Below are positions 40,677 through 48,768 of a stretch of DNA of 64,000 bases, piece by piece. The position numbers were made by a program, and so were the translations under genes. The DNA is from an uncultured Lachnospiraceae bacterium. GTDB lineage: Bacteria; Bacillota; Clostridia; Lachnospirales; Lachnospiraceae. The stretch's first letter is position 1; each line of letters starts with the position of its first letter. The notes under the pieces are model-generated. The model searched no databases and was not told the DNA's origin. It was given only the letters and a program-made list of their open reading frames with translations. The stretch spans positions 124,001 through 188,000 of the forward strand of contig URMK01000005.1 in the NCBI GenBank assembly GCA_900548905.1. The letters run 5' to 3'.

Positions 40677-41285
40677 CTAATTGAACGAATCAATATAACG
40701 GTAAATTGCAGCTTCTTCACAAAGGAGCATTAATTCCGTATGGTTTCCCTTCACCTGATTTAGCTGTAAAATCCATATTGGTGCCAGAGGCTTAAAATCA
40801 AATAATTCAGTATAAACTTTTACAAATTTATCGGATTTATTCAGATCAAAATAATATTCCCCCTGCCATCCTATTTCTGATTTTCCACCGTATTTATTTT
40901 GAAGTGTATAGTGTTCCTCAAGGTAGGCCGCGAACTCATCCAAGCTAATTAAATCTTCAAATGAAAAACGTATTATCGCTAAACCCATTTCCTGTCCGTC
41001 TGGGGCTTGCAGTTGGAGAAAATATAGATCTACCGAAGTTTTATAACCATTAATTGTATATAACTCCTCAGGCGTATATATTTTATAGTTACGTCCTCCC
41101 ATCATCTTTTCTGAATAATTTTCAGGATCAATGTCTATCCCCAACAGTTCACAAGTTTCCGGCAATGAAGCCCCAAACAGACTCGTACTCTCACAATATT
41201 TTATTTCTTTTGATTTTCCACATGCAGTAATTATCATGCCGAAAAAAAGGCATATAATAAAAGCATGTAATATTTTTTTCATCAT
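40677..41285 (-). CDS. Lipoprotein, possible immunity partner
   Basis: A 202-residue predicted lipoprotein: MKKILHAFIICLFFGMIITAC signal with lipobox ITAC just before GKSKEI. The mature part is mixed acidic and aromatic with no domain I recognise. Its ATG is only four bases after the stop of the fragment at 41290, with GGAA-type sequence inside that fragment, so the two were built as a coupled pair; that arrangement is typical of toxin-immunity modules. This is inference; no toxic activity is seen in the fragment itself. Confidence 0.65.
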   Translation of the reverse strand: MMKKILHAFIICLFFGMIITACGKSKEIKYCESTSLFGASLPETCELLGIDIDPENYSEKMMGGRNYKIYTPEELYTINGYKTSVDLYFLQLQAPDGQEMGLAIIRFSFEDLISLDEFAAYLEEHYTLQNKYGGKSEIGWQGEYYFDLNKSDKFVKVYTELFDFKPLAPIWILQLNQVKGNHTELMLLCEEAAIYRYIDSFN

Positions 41286-41289
41286 ATTA

Positions 41290-41670
41290 TTAATTCCATG
41301 GGTCATCCTGAGGAATGCCATTTTGTACTATAATTTTTTGACCATTTGATAAATTAACAGATGACTGTGCATATAGGCCATACCATAAAGGTATATCTTC
41401 TGAATGGGCAAATTGAGGATTAGTTGGATATAACGTAAAAAGTTGTTGTCCTGTTGTCATATTAGCTGTAGAGACGGCATCACCCTTTCCGGGGATGGGA
41501 CTTGTGTCCATTCCTATTCCAGCCCTTATGGCCATAAGCTCTGCAAATGATCTGTAAACAGCGGTGAGCGCTGCACCTGCCTCCGCCATATCTCCGACCC
41601 CGATGCAGACTGGGGATGGAACAGTGCCAAGGGGCAAGCGCCTATGCATCTACTTTTCGAGAGTACTCAT
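41290..41670 (-). pseudogene. Toxin-like C-terminal fragment with in-frame stop
   Basis: A good ribosome site (AGGAAGGG) leads to ATG at 41670 and MSTLEK, then TAG at 41650, and the same frame reopens at once: MHRRLPLGTVPS, then IGVGDMAEAGAALTAVYRSF, GMDTSPIPGKGDA, and ends IPQDDPWN. The second part looks like the linker and C-terminal piece of a larger secreted or phage-like protein. The join of a short start, a stop and a tail suggests an internal deletion or nonsense mutation. I do not know the toxin family, and it may simply be a decayed gene. Confidence 0.4.
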
Positions 41671-42344
41671 GTATTCCCTTCCTGTTATTATCTAAAAGTT
41701 ACCTGCCGGATGTGCTTTTGGAAAAAACTGTTATTATTATAGCTTAATTATACATTCTCTTTCTCTTTTTTACAATTTCATATACTGTTTTTTAGAAATA
41801 TTCATATCAGAAAACAAATAACAAAACTAATATACTTTTTATACAGAATTACCAAATATATATATATTTATATACAATATCTTAGTTTTGCCCTAATAAA
41901 AGGTTCCATTATAGCTTGCCCACAACGCACTTGGCATGTTATCATTCTTTTTTCGCAACTGTCTATATAGGAGTCCGGATTCGCATACTGCCCTGGACGG
42001 GTCTGAGCCGTTACTGCATCCAGCCAATTAAATCGCTGCGCGATGCGCCGGATGTTATTTTCCACGACGCATTCATATGATCGAATATTCCTCTTTTCCC
42101 GGATTATGCATTACAGGCAGATGCGCCTTATCGTATATCTTATATCCCTATGCAGTGCTACAGAATATAATGTCCCTGCTGAAAATGTACGCATCCCTCC
42201 TGTTTGGCTTTACGCTCTATATTTTAAGTCATGTATCCCTCCGGCCGCTCCGCAGAAGGGATTGTTGCTTCTTATTTTACATACACTGCCGAAATCCCCG
42301 GCTTATGCCATTATCATTCCCCGGAGGGATGCTTTCATGCCGCG
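41671..42344. other. AT-rich stretch without a convincing gene
   Basis: Contains a 65-codon leftward frame 41868-42065 (GTG start, cysteine-rich end TCQVRCGQ...RYCI) that I cannot place, and no ribosome site or promoter I trust. AT content rises sharply between 41730 and 41880. Confidence 0.4.
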
Positions 42345-44021
42345 CTATCGTAAATGCGTACAGGCTTTTTCCAGCCTGGCACTTTCTTCTTCCGCAAGCT
42401 TTTTATCCAGACGCTGAAATAATATTCCGATTTCGGGAAGCCGGTACCCCGGCTCCACCTGCTGTTTTTTCCAGTCCGGTGACAGCTGCAGCCAGCCGCA
42501 GATTTTCGCGGAAGAAAAGGGGAGGAAGGGGTATAACAGCACCGCCAGATCGGCAATGACCTGGACACAGGTAAACAGCGTATTGCAGCAGTCCACAGCA
42601 TCGGTGTCACGGGTAATCCAGGGCTGACGGGAATCAAAATATTTATTTGCCTTCCTCACCAGGCCGAATATTTCATCCACCGCCTCCTTAAACCGTCCTT
42701 TTTCAATCGACTCCGCCGACCGGTCATATAGTTTTGTTGCCTCTGTCTCCAGTTCCCCGTCCGCTTTTCCCCGCGGTACACAACCTCCCAGGTACTTTTG
42801 TATAAATACCAGCGTACGGTTCACAAAATTCCCATATGCGCCAAGCAGTTCCCCGTTATGGCTGTTGATGAATTCCCGCCATGAAAAATCAGCGTCCTTC
42901 TTTTCCGGTCCGTTGGCAAGCAGATAATACCGCAGGGAATCACTGTCATATCGGTCTGTGATATCCTTAACCCATACGGCATAGTTATGGCTTGTGGAGA
43001 TCTTTTTCCCCTCCAGCGTCAGATATTCACTTGACAGGATTTCATCCGGCAGATGCCAGCCCTCTCCGTTAGCCAGCAAAAGGGAAGGGAGAATGATGGT
43101 ATGAAAAGGAATGTTATCCTTCCCATGCACATAATAGTGCCTTACCGGACAGCCGGGAGATTCCTGCTGCCCGCTCTTCTTATCCGTCTTCCAAAGCTTC
43201 CTGAACTCCTCCGGGCTGTCTCTCAGTGCTTCCTTGCCGGATGATAAATAGCCCAGCACATTTTCCGCCCAAATATAAATTTTCTTGGTTTCATAGCCTT
43301 CACGGGGAACCTCAATTCCCCAGTCCAGATCCCGGGTAAGTGCCCTGTCCCGCAGGCCCTCGCTGAGATACTTCCCTGAAAAAGCCAGTGCATTCTTCCT
43401 CCAGTTTCCATGGCTTTCCACGTAATCTCTCAGTTCCTGCTCCAGACGGCTTAACGCGATGAACAGATGCCTGCTGCTCCGGAAGGAAATTGCGGAACCG
43501 CAGATCGCACAGACCGGTTTTATCAGAGTTTCCGCCTCCAGCACCGCGCCGCACGAGTCACATTGATCCCCTCGCGCTTCCCCTCCGCATTCCGGGCAGC
43601 TCCCGGTCACGAACCGGTCCGCCAGAAAAGAACCACAGCTTACGCAAAAGGCCTGGGGCACTTCCTTCTCGTAGACATAGGGACTATCATACAGCTTCCT
43701 GTGAAATTCCTTAACAAATTCCTTATGGACGTCGGAGGAGGTTCTGCCGTAATAATCATAGCTGAATCCCAGCTTACGGAAGCATTCTTCAAATTCCCGG
43801 TGATAAAACCCGCTGATTTCTTCCGGCGTTTTGCCTTCCTGTCTGGCCCGGATCGCCACCGGTGTCCCATGACAGTCACTTCCCGAAACAAAGCAGACCT
43901 TATCTCCTGCCGCCCTGTGGTAACGGGCCAGGACATCCCCCGGAAGCAGGGCCGCAATATGGCCGATATGCAGGGAACCGTTGGCATATGGCCAGGCTCC
44001 TCCAATTACTATATTTCTCAT
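42345..44021 (-). CDS. metG: Methionyl-tRNA synthetase, short form
   Basis: A 558-residue class I synthetase charging tRNA-Met. The HIGH motif is at 18-21 (GSLHIGHIAALLPGD), a zinc ribbon follows (CVSCGSFLADR, CPECGG, CDSCGA, CAICGS), and the KMSKS loop is KISTSHN. The C-terminal tRNA-binding domain of longer MetG proteins is absent, giving a compact form. The ATG has GAGGAATG upstream. Its message opens with a T-box leader specifying Met, so it is induced by uncharged tRNA-Met. Whether a second metG exists elsewhere cannot be told. Confidence 0.93.
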   Translation of the reverse strand: MRNIVIGGAWPYANGSLHIGHIAALLPGDVLARYHRAAGDKVCFVSGSDCHGTPVAIRARQEGKTPEEISGFYHREFEECFRKLGFSYDYYGRTSSDVHKEFVKEFHRKLYDSPYVYEKEVPQAFCVSCGSFLADRFVTGSCPECGGEARGDQCDSCGAVLEAETLIKPVCAICGSAISFRSSRHLFIALSRLEQELRDYVESHGNWRKNALAFSGKYLSEGLRDRALTRDLDWGIEVPREGYETKKIYIWAENVLGYLSSGKEALRDSPEEFRKLWKTDKKSGQQESPGCPVRHYYVHGKDNIPFHTIILPSLLLANGEGWHLPDEILSSEYLTLEGKKISTSHNYAVWVKDITDRYDSDSLRYYLLANGPEKKDADFSWREFINSHNGELLGAYGNFVNRTLVFIQKYLGGCVPRGKADGELETEATKLYDRSAESIEKGRFKEAVDEIFGLVRKANKYFDSRQPWITRDTDAVDCCNTLFTCVQVIADLAVLLYPFLPFSSAKICGWLQLSPDWKKQQVEPGYRLPEIGILFQRLDKKLAEEESARLEKACTHLR

Positions 44022-44084
44022 CTTACATTCCTCATTTCTTATTTGTTGTGATAACGCAGATCGCAAAATCCGCTGTTTTCAGGC

Positions 44085-44387
44085 AAAAAAAATCCCTCCT
44101 CTCCGAAAAAATATTTTTTCGGGGACGAGAGCATCGCTTCGTGTTACCACCCCAATTCACCTGTTCCTCACGGAACAGGCCTTATCAACTACGGACGAGA
44201 AATGATTCATCGATAGTCTATCACGGTAACGGGTGAATCCGTCGCAGCCTGAACCAGCCGGTTTTCGGTGCGCAGCTCCGGGACCATGTTCAATTACCCT
44301 CACTCCCTCCGCTCTCACCAACGCGGATTCTCTGTAAAAGCTCCGGTAACCTACTCTTCCCTTCCATGCATTTTAGGCTATGAAATT
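44085..44387 (-). promoter_or_regulatory. T-box riboswitch, Met specifier
   Basis: Leftward leader with stem I (AGTGA near 44303 region), specifier ATG (44285-44287) in TTGAACATGGTCCC, the T-box core GGGGTGGTAACAC (44142-44154) and GAAGCGATGCTCTCGTCCCC, followed by a hairpin around CCGAAAAAATATTTTTTCGG and TTTTTTTT (44085-44092) as terminator. Uncharged tRNA-Met would favour the antiterminator. Confidence 0.93.
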
Positions 44388-44394
44388 ATGATTC

Positions 44395-44423
44395 ATTATA
44401 TGGGGCCTTTTCTTATTTGTCAA
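44395..44423 (-). promoter_or_regulatory. metG promoter (perfect consensus)
   Basis: Leftward -35 TTGACA (44418-44423), 17 bases, -10 TATAAT (44395-44400). Confidence 0.95.
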
Positions 44424-44448
44424 CCGGGCATTTTCCCCTGTGTGCAGA

Positions 44449-44492
44449 TAAAAAAATGCCCCTGCGCAGGGGATATACCGCTGTGCAGGGGC
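44449..44492 (-). terminator. Terminator of ridA-nhaC-patB
   Basis: Leftward GCCCCTGC / GCAGGGGC arms then a run of T (44449-44456 as A on the plus strand). An inner CCCCTGCGCAGGGG palindrome can also fold. Confidence 0.75.
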
Positions 44493-44519
44493 GTTCTGCC
44501 CGTATGTCCTGTCATATTT

Positions 44520-45695
44520 TCAGAATTTCCAGGCCTTTTTCATTCTCGCATACGCTTCTTCCAGCAGTCCTTTGGGAGATGCCAGGTTCAGTCGGATAAA
44601 CCCACGTCCGGCTTCCCCGAATATGCTTCCCATATATACGGATACGTTCGCCTCCTGAAGGAACCACTGTTCCAGTTCTTCTTCGCTCATGCCGGTCTTG
44701 CTGTAATCAATCCACAGCAGATAGGTCCCTTCTCTGGGCATGATATGAAAAGCCGGAAAATGCTGCGCAAAATAGGCCCGGGTATATTTCTCATTTTCAT
44801 CAATATACCGTTTTACCGCCTCATACCATTCATCACATTCCGTATAGGCCTTCTCCACTGCGGTAACCGCAAAAATGGTAGGGTTATGCATACCGATGCG
44901 GTCAATGGTGGCTGCTATCTGTTCCCGCAATTCCTTGTTGGGAATAATCATATAGGAGACGATAACCCCGGGGATATTGAAGGTTTTGGCCGGCGAAGTC
45001 GCCAGAATCAGCCTGTCATTTACATCCGCCGTCACGGAAAGGGTGGAATTGTGTTTTACGCCCTCCGCAACCAGATCACCATGAATTTCATCGGAGAACA
45101 GGATCAGGTTATGCTTCTTACAGAATTCCGCTGTCCGGATCAGTTCTTCCTTTGTCCAGGAACGTCCGGTGGGGTTATGGGGATTGCACATGATCAGCAT
45201 TTTGGTCCGCTCATCCACCAGGCTTTCCATATGGGCAAAGTCCAGCTCATACCGGTCTTCGTTCCTTTTCAGCGGGCTGGAGAGCATCCTTCTGTCATTT
45301 TTGAGAATAGCGCTCTGCAGCGGCCCATAGGCAGGGGTGTTCATAATCACGCCGTCCCCTTTTTCCGTATAGGTATCCACACAGATACTGGAGGCAATAT
45401 TGATTCTGGGACAGAACACGATCCATTCCCTGGGAATCTCAAGCCCGTACTGCTTCCGGTACCAGCGCTGAATGCTTTCATAAAACTTATCACTTAAATC
45501 GGTATAGCCTAAAACGCCACTGTCGAGGATTTTGCGGAGTCCGTCTAAAATCGGATCCGGCGCTTTGAAATCCATGTCCGCCACACCGAGGTGGATCATG
45601 CTTTTTTGTCCATATTTTTGGTCCATCGTATCCCATTTTCCGCAGTTTGTATTTCTGCGGTCCGTTATGGAATCAAAATCATATTGCATTCCCAT
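44520..45695 (-). CDS. patB: MalY/PatB-type PLP C-S lyase or aminotransferase
   Basis: A 391-residue fold-type I PLP enzyme: LGVADMDFKAPDPI at the start, substrate-binding YGPLQ and NPHNPTGRSW, and the Schiff-base lysine in SPAKTFNIPG. The family (PatB, MalY) splits cystathionine or cysteine to pyruvate or homocysteine and ammonia. The start after GGAGGAGG is MGMQYDF. It ends the ridA-nhaC-patB operon, so its substrate is probably brought in by the NhaC-type carrier. Confidence 0.88.
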   Translation of the reverse strand: MGMQYDFDSITDRRNTNCGKWDTMDQKYGQKSMIHLGVADMDFKAPDPILDGLRKILDSGVLGYTDLSDKFYESIQRWYRKQYGLEIPREWIVFCPRINIASSICVDTYTEKGDGVIMNTPAYGPLQSAILKNDRRMLSSPLKRNEDRYELDFAHMESLVDERTKMLIMCNPHNPTGRSWTKEELIRTAEFCKKHNLILFSDEIHGDLVAEGVKHNSTLSVTADVNDRLILATSPAKTFNIPGVIVSYMIIPNKELREQIAATIDRIGMHNPTIFAVTAVEKAYTECDEWYEAVKRYIDENEKYTRAYFAQHFPAFHIMPREGTYLLWIDYSKTGMSEEELEQWFLQEANVSVYMGSIFGEAGRGFIRLNLASPKGLLEEAYARMKKAWKF

Positions 45696-45733
45696 AGGAA
45701 AACCTCCTCCTGGATGGTTCTTAAGCCGCATCG

Positions 45734-47215
45734 TTATGCCTCTTCTTCCTTCTGAAGGGCGAGGTATTCGTCGTAATATTCATCGCCGGGTTTAATCTTG
45801 GCTATACCGAATCCGGTGAAGCCCCAGATGATGGCGAAGATGACGCCTGTATAGCAAAGGATGGCCCAGGGCAGATAGGACAGGGTAGGTACGCCCAGGG
45901 TGGTAGCCATGTAAACACCTGCTGCGGTCCAGGGTACGATAGGTTCCACTACGGTAGCGGAATCTTCCAGCGTTCTGGAAAGGTTTTTAGGCTGCAGGCC
46001 CTTCTTGATATAAGTCTTTGCAAACATTTCGCCGGGAACCAGAATGGAAAGCTGGCCGTTGCTGGTTACAAAAACAGCGGTGATACAGGAAACGATTGTG
46101 GAAACAATCAGGCCGCCCGTGCTCTTTACGGACTTCATCAGTTTATCCAGTACGATATCCAGGGAACCGGTAACCGCCAGGGTTCCCGCAAAACCATAGG
46201 CACAGAAAGCGATAAGGACGGTGTTCAGCATGGAAAGCATCCCGCCTCTTTCCAGAAGTCTGGGGATATCAGGAATCAGCGCCGCCGCATCAAATCCCGC
46301 TTTGGTTACCATATCCAGGCTGAAGCCGCTGATAGCTGCTGTAAAGCACTGCTGAAGGGAAAAACCCTGGAATACGGTGGCATTAAAGAAAGCAACCACA
46401 CTGGAAATCAGCATAACCGGGATGGTGGGTTTCTTGCGGATAGAGCCGTACAGTACAATAACAGGAGGCAGAATTACCAGTGGATTGAACCGGAACATGC
46501 CATCCAAAGTGCTCAGTATTGTTTCCACCTTTTCAGGGGTAGCCACTGTGCTGCCTCCTGCCAGTGAGAATCCTGCCACTGTATATACGATGAGGCAGAT
46601 GATACAGCCGGGAATTGTGGTATAAAACATATGGCCGATGTGATCATACAGCTTGGCTCCTGCCGCAATAGGTGCAAGATTGGTGGTATCGGAAAGCGGA
46701 GACATCTTGTCACCGAAGTATGCGCCGGATACCACAGCTCCCGCCACCAGAGGAAGGGGCGCCCCCATACCCGCAGCAACACCCATCAGGGCCACACCAA
46801 TGGTTCCTGCCGATCCCCAGGAAGTACCGGTACACAGGGATACCACTGCCGTTACCAGGAAAGAAGTCACCGCAATGTAGCGGGGGCTTATGATTTTCAA
46901 TCCGTAATATACCATCATGGGAATGGTACCGCCGATCATCCAGGAACCAATCAGGAACCCAACGATAATCAGAATAAAAATAGCAGGCATCGTCTTGGAA
47001 AGCTTGCCTACGATGGAATTCATGATATCATCCCATGTATATCCCAGGGCTACGGCGATCACAGCCGCCACAGCTGCGGAAACAAGCATCAGTACCTCCG
47101 GGCTGAGACCCATAACCGCATAGCCTACCCCCAACAGAAGTATCATGGCCAGAATCGGAAGCACGGCCAGGAAAAAGGTTGGTTTCTTCTTTTCTCTTAC
47201 TTTTTTTTCACCCAT
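45734..47215 (-). CDS. nhaC: NhaC-family Na+/H+ antiporter-like carrier
   Basis: A 493-residue inner-membrane carrier with about 12-13 helices, opening with a charged KKVREKKKPTFFLAVLPILA and holding a conserved GTSWGSAGTIGVALMGV stretch and PLSDTTNLAP. NhaC proteins exchange sodium for protons, but members linked to amino-acid genes may carry amino acids such as the MleN-type malate-lactate carrier. It sits between ridA (20 bases upstream) and patB (38 bases downstream). GAGAGGG precedes the ATG. Confidence 0.88.
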   Translation of the reverse strand: MGEKKVREKKKPTFFLAVLPILAMILLLGVGYAVMGLSPEVLMLVSAAVAAVIAVALGYTWDDIMNSIVGKLSKTMPAIFILIIVGFLIGSWMIGGTIPMMVYYGLKIISPRYIAVTSFLVTAVVSLCTGTSWGSAGTIGVALMGVAAGMGAPLPLVAGAVVSGAYFGDKMSPLSDTTNLAPIAAGAKLYDHIGHMFYTTIPGCIICLIVYTVAGFSLAGGSTVATPEKVETILSTLDGMFRFNPLVILPPVIVLYGSIRKKPTIPVMLISSVVAFFNATVFQGFSLQQCFTAAISGFSLDMVTKAGFDAAALIPDIPRLLERGGMLSMLNTVLIAFCAYGFAGTLAVTGSLDIVLDKLMKSVKSTGGLIVSTIVSCITAVFVTSNGQLSILVPGEMFAKTYIKKGLQPKNLSRTLEDSATVVEPIVPWTAAGVYMATTLGVPTLSYLPWAILCYTGVIFAIIWGFTGFGIAKIKPGDEYYDEYLALQKEEEA

Positions 47216-47235
47216 TTTAAACCCTCTCATCTACA

Positions 47236-47616
47236 TTACTTTTCAACAGCTGCGATAACTTCCACTTCACATAACACATTTTTAGGAAGTGTTTTTACTG
47301 CGACACAGGAACGTGCCGGCTTTTCCGTAAAGTATTTTCCATATACTTCATTAAACGCGGCAAAGTCTCCCATATCACTCAGGAAGCAGGTCGTCTTGAT
47401 TACGGATGCGAAACCGGTTCCCGCCTCCTTAAGCACGGCGTCCACGTTTTTCATTACCTGTTCCGCCTGAACAGTAATGTCTCCCTGTACTACCTCTCCG
47501 TTGGCCGGATTCACGGGGATTTGTCCCGAACTGAACAAAAGTTCATTGAACAGGATAGCCTGGGAATAGGGGCCGATTGCTTCCGGAGCATTTGGTGTGT
47601 AAATTTTTTTCAGCAT
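47236..47616 (-). CDS. ridA: RidA enamine/imine deaminase
   Basis: A 126-residue RidA/YjgF trimer subunit that hydrolyses reactive enamines released by PLP enzymes. Motifs GPYSQAILFN, SSGQIPVNPANGE, and the substrate arginine in ARSCVAVKTLPKN are intact. Start MLKKIYT follows AGAGGTGG. First gene of ridA-nhaC-patB, which fits detoxifying the patB product. The promoter carries a palindrome over its spacer. Confidence 0.95.
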   Translation of the reverse strand: MLKKIYTPNAPEAIGPYSQAILFNELLFSSGQIPVNPANGEVVQGDITVQAEQVMKNVDAVLKEAGTGFASVIKTTCFLSDMGDFAAFNEVYGKYFTEKPARSCVAVKTLPKNVLCEVEVIAAVEK

Positions 47617-47654
47617 TTCTTCCACCTCTTTCTTTGTTTTTTCTTGATAACTGC

Positions 47655-47683
47655 ATTATATCAATAAAATATATTTTAGTCAA
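47655..47683 (-). promoter_or_regulatory. ridA operon promoter with embedded palindrome
   Basis: Leftward -35 TTGACT (47678-47683), 17 bases, -10 TATAAT (47655-47660). TAAAATATATTTTA (47665-47678) fills the spacer. Confidence 0.85.
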
Positions 47684-47712
47684 TACACTTTTGTTTATTT
47701 ATTCTGTATATT

Positions 47713-47740
47713 CAATAAAATTTTTTTCACTATTTTATTG
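47713..47740. promoter_or_regulatory. Palindrome CAATAAAAT...ATTTTATTG, probable operator
   Basis: Nine-base arms overlap the -35 of the YheO-type regulator promoter; half-site AATAAAAT is shared with the palindrome over the ridA promoter. Confidence 0.55.
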
Positions 47741-47766
47741 CACATTTACCTGCCGTACTTTATAAT
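47738..47766 (+). promoter_or_regulatory. Promoter of the YheO-type regulator
   Basis: -35 TTGCAC (47738-47743), 17 bases, -10 TATAAT (47761-47766). Confidence 0.85.
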
Positions 47767-47795
47767 GATAGAAAAGCTATACTGAAATTTATTTC

Positions 47796-47865
47796 ATAAC
47801 TGTTCAGCAGGCCGGCGCATTCACTGCGTTGATTGTACAGAACTGTGAAGATACGGAACAGTTAC
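47796..47865. repeat. Compound interspersed repeat (families A and B)
   Basis: Outer arms ATAACTGTTC and GGAACAGTTAC enclose AGCAGGCCGG and a second copy part AACTGTGAAGATACGGAACA (47841-47860). In the regulator's 5' leader. Confidence 0.5.
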
Positions 47866-47952
47866 TTTATATTATCGATTTACTCAAACTTGCAGGTACC
47901 AAATGGCCCTCTGCGAAGTTTGAGTGATATACAGAAAGGTACGGGTGATTCT

Positions 47953-48627
47953 ATGGATACTCCTTTTATCGAGCTGACTGCAGCAGACAGACAAATACTC
48001 ACTTCCTATTCCCATATGCTGGATGGCCTCGGCGCTTATCTGGGCGAAGGCTACGAGCTTGTGCTCCACAGCCTGGAAAGCCTGGATCATTCTGTTATTA
48101 AGATTATCAACGGCCACTATACCGGAAGGAAGGAAGGCTCTCCCATTACCGATCTGGCTCTGAAAATGCTGGGGGAACTGGAGAAGGATCCGGCCCGGAC
48201 TGTTTCTCCTTATTTTAATAAGAACAAATCCGGCGCACTCCTGCGTTCCTGCACTATCCCCATAACCGGGGAACATGGCAGGATTATCGGCCTTCTCTGC
48301 ATGAATTTCCACATGGAAAGCCCGCTTTCCACTATTCTGCAGAGCCTGCTTCCCCCGCAGGAAACAGCGGCCGTTTCAGCGCCTCCCGCGGAAACCTTCT
48401 CGGACAATATTGACGATTTAATTTTATCCGCGCTTTCCGAAACCCGCGAGGCGGTTTATAACGATGCCGCTATTTCCTCGGCCAATAAAAATAAGGAGAT
48501 TGTCCTTCAGCTTTACCAGAAAGGAATTTTCAATCTGAAGGATGCTGTTATCAAGGTTGCGGATCAATTGAATATTTCCAAAAATACGGTTTATATGCAT
48601 ATCCGAAATTTCAAAAACCAGGCATAA
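47953..48627 (+). CDS. YheO/DauR-type transcription regulator
   Basis: A 224-residue protein with an N-terminal PAS-like YheO domain (about 10-125; ILTSYSHMLDGLGAYLGEGYELVLHSLE, IPITGEHGRIIGLLCMNF) and a C-terminal HTH_22 (LYQKGIFNLKDAVIKVADQLNISKNTVYMHIRNF). DauR, the studied member, represses D-arginine catabolism. Facing ridA-nhaC-patB across palindromes on both promoters, it is likely their regulator. The chosen ATG has GGGTG-type sequence; the longer open frame upstream lies in the leader. Confidence 0.85.
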   Translation: MDTPFIELTAADRQILTSYSHMLDGLGAYLGEGYELVLHSLESLDHSVIKIINGHYTGRKEGSPITDLALKMLGELEKDPARTVSPYFNKNKSGALLRSCTIPITGEHGRIIGLLCMNFHMESPLSTILQSLLPPQETAAVSAPPAETFSDNIDDLILSALSETREAVYNDAAISSANKNKEIVLQLYQKGIFNLKDAVIKVADQLNISKNTVYMHIRNFKNQA

Positions 48628-48641
48628 AGCAGAATACCCGT

Positions 48642-48674
48642 GGTAACCGTCCGGACTTGTCTGAACGGTTATCC
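48642..48674. repeat. Family-A palindromic repeat (best-formed copy)
   Basis: GGTAACCGTCCGGAC-TT-GTCTGAACGGTTATCC folds into a hairpin with ten outer pairs; reference copy for the family. Confidence 0.6.
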
Positions 48675-48684
48675 CCGGAGAAAG

Positions 48685-48722
48685 CTTGAGATAACAAGGA
48701 AAGGCTTGAGAAAATCTTGAGA
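48685..48722 (+). promoter_or_regulatory. CTTGAGA direct repeats, response-regulator site
   Basis: CTTGAGA at 48685, 48705 and 48716; the last two are 11 bases apart (one helix turn), like OmpR-class half sites. A matching pair stands before the ABC genes. Confidence 0.6.
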
Positions 48723-48768
48723 ATTTTATGGCAGAATAGAAACCGTACAGGAAAGGAGGAACATGGAT

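Noticed and set aside
41868..42065. 65-codon leftward frame as a gene
   Set aside because: GTG start without a ribosome site and no recognisable features; left as part of the gap description.
44268..45497. 409-codon rightward frame over patB
   Set aside because: Antisense of a clear PLP enzyme gene and the T-box leader.
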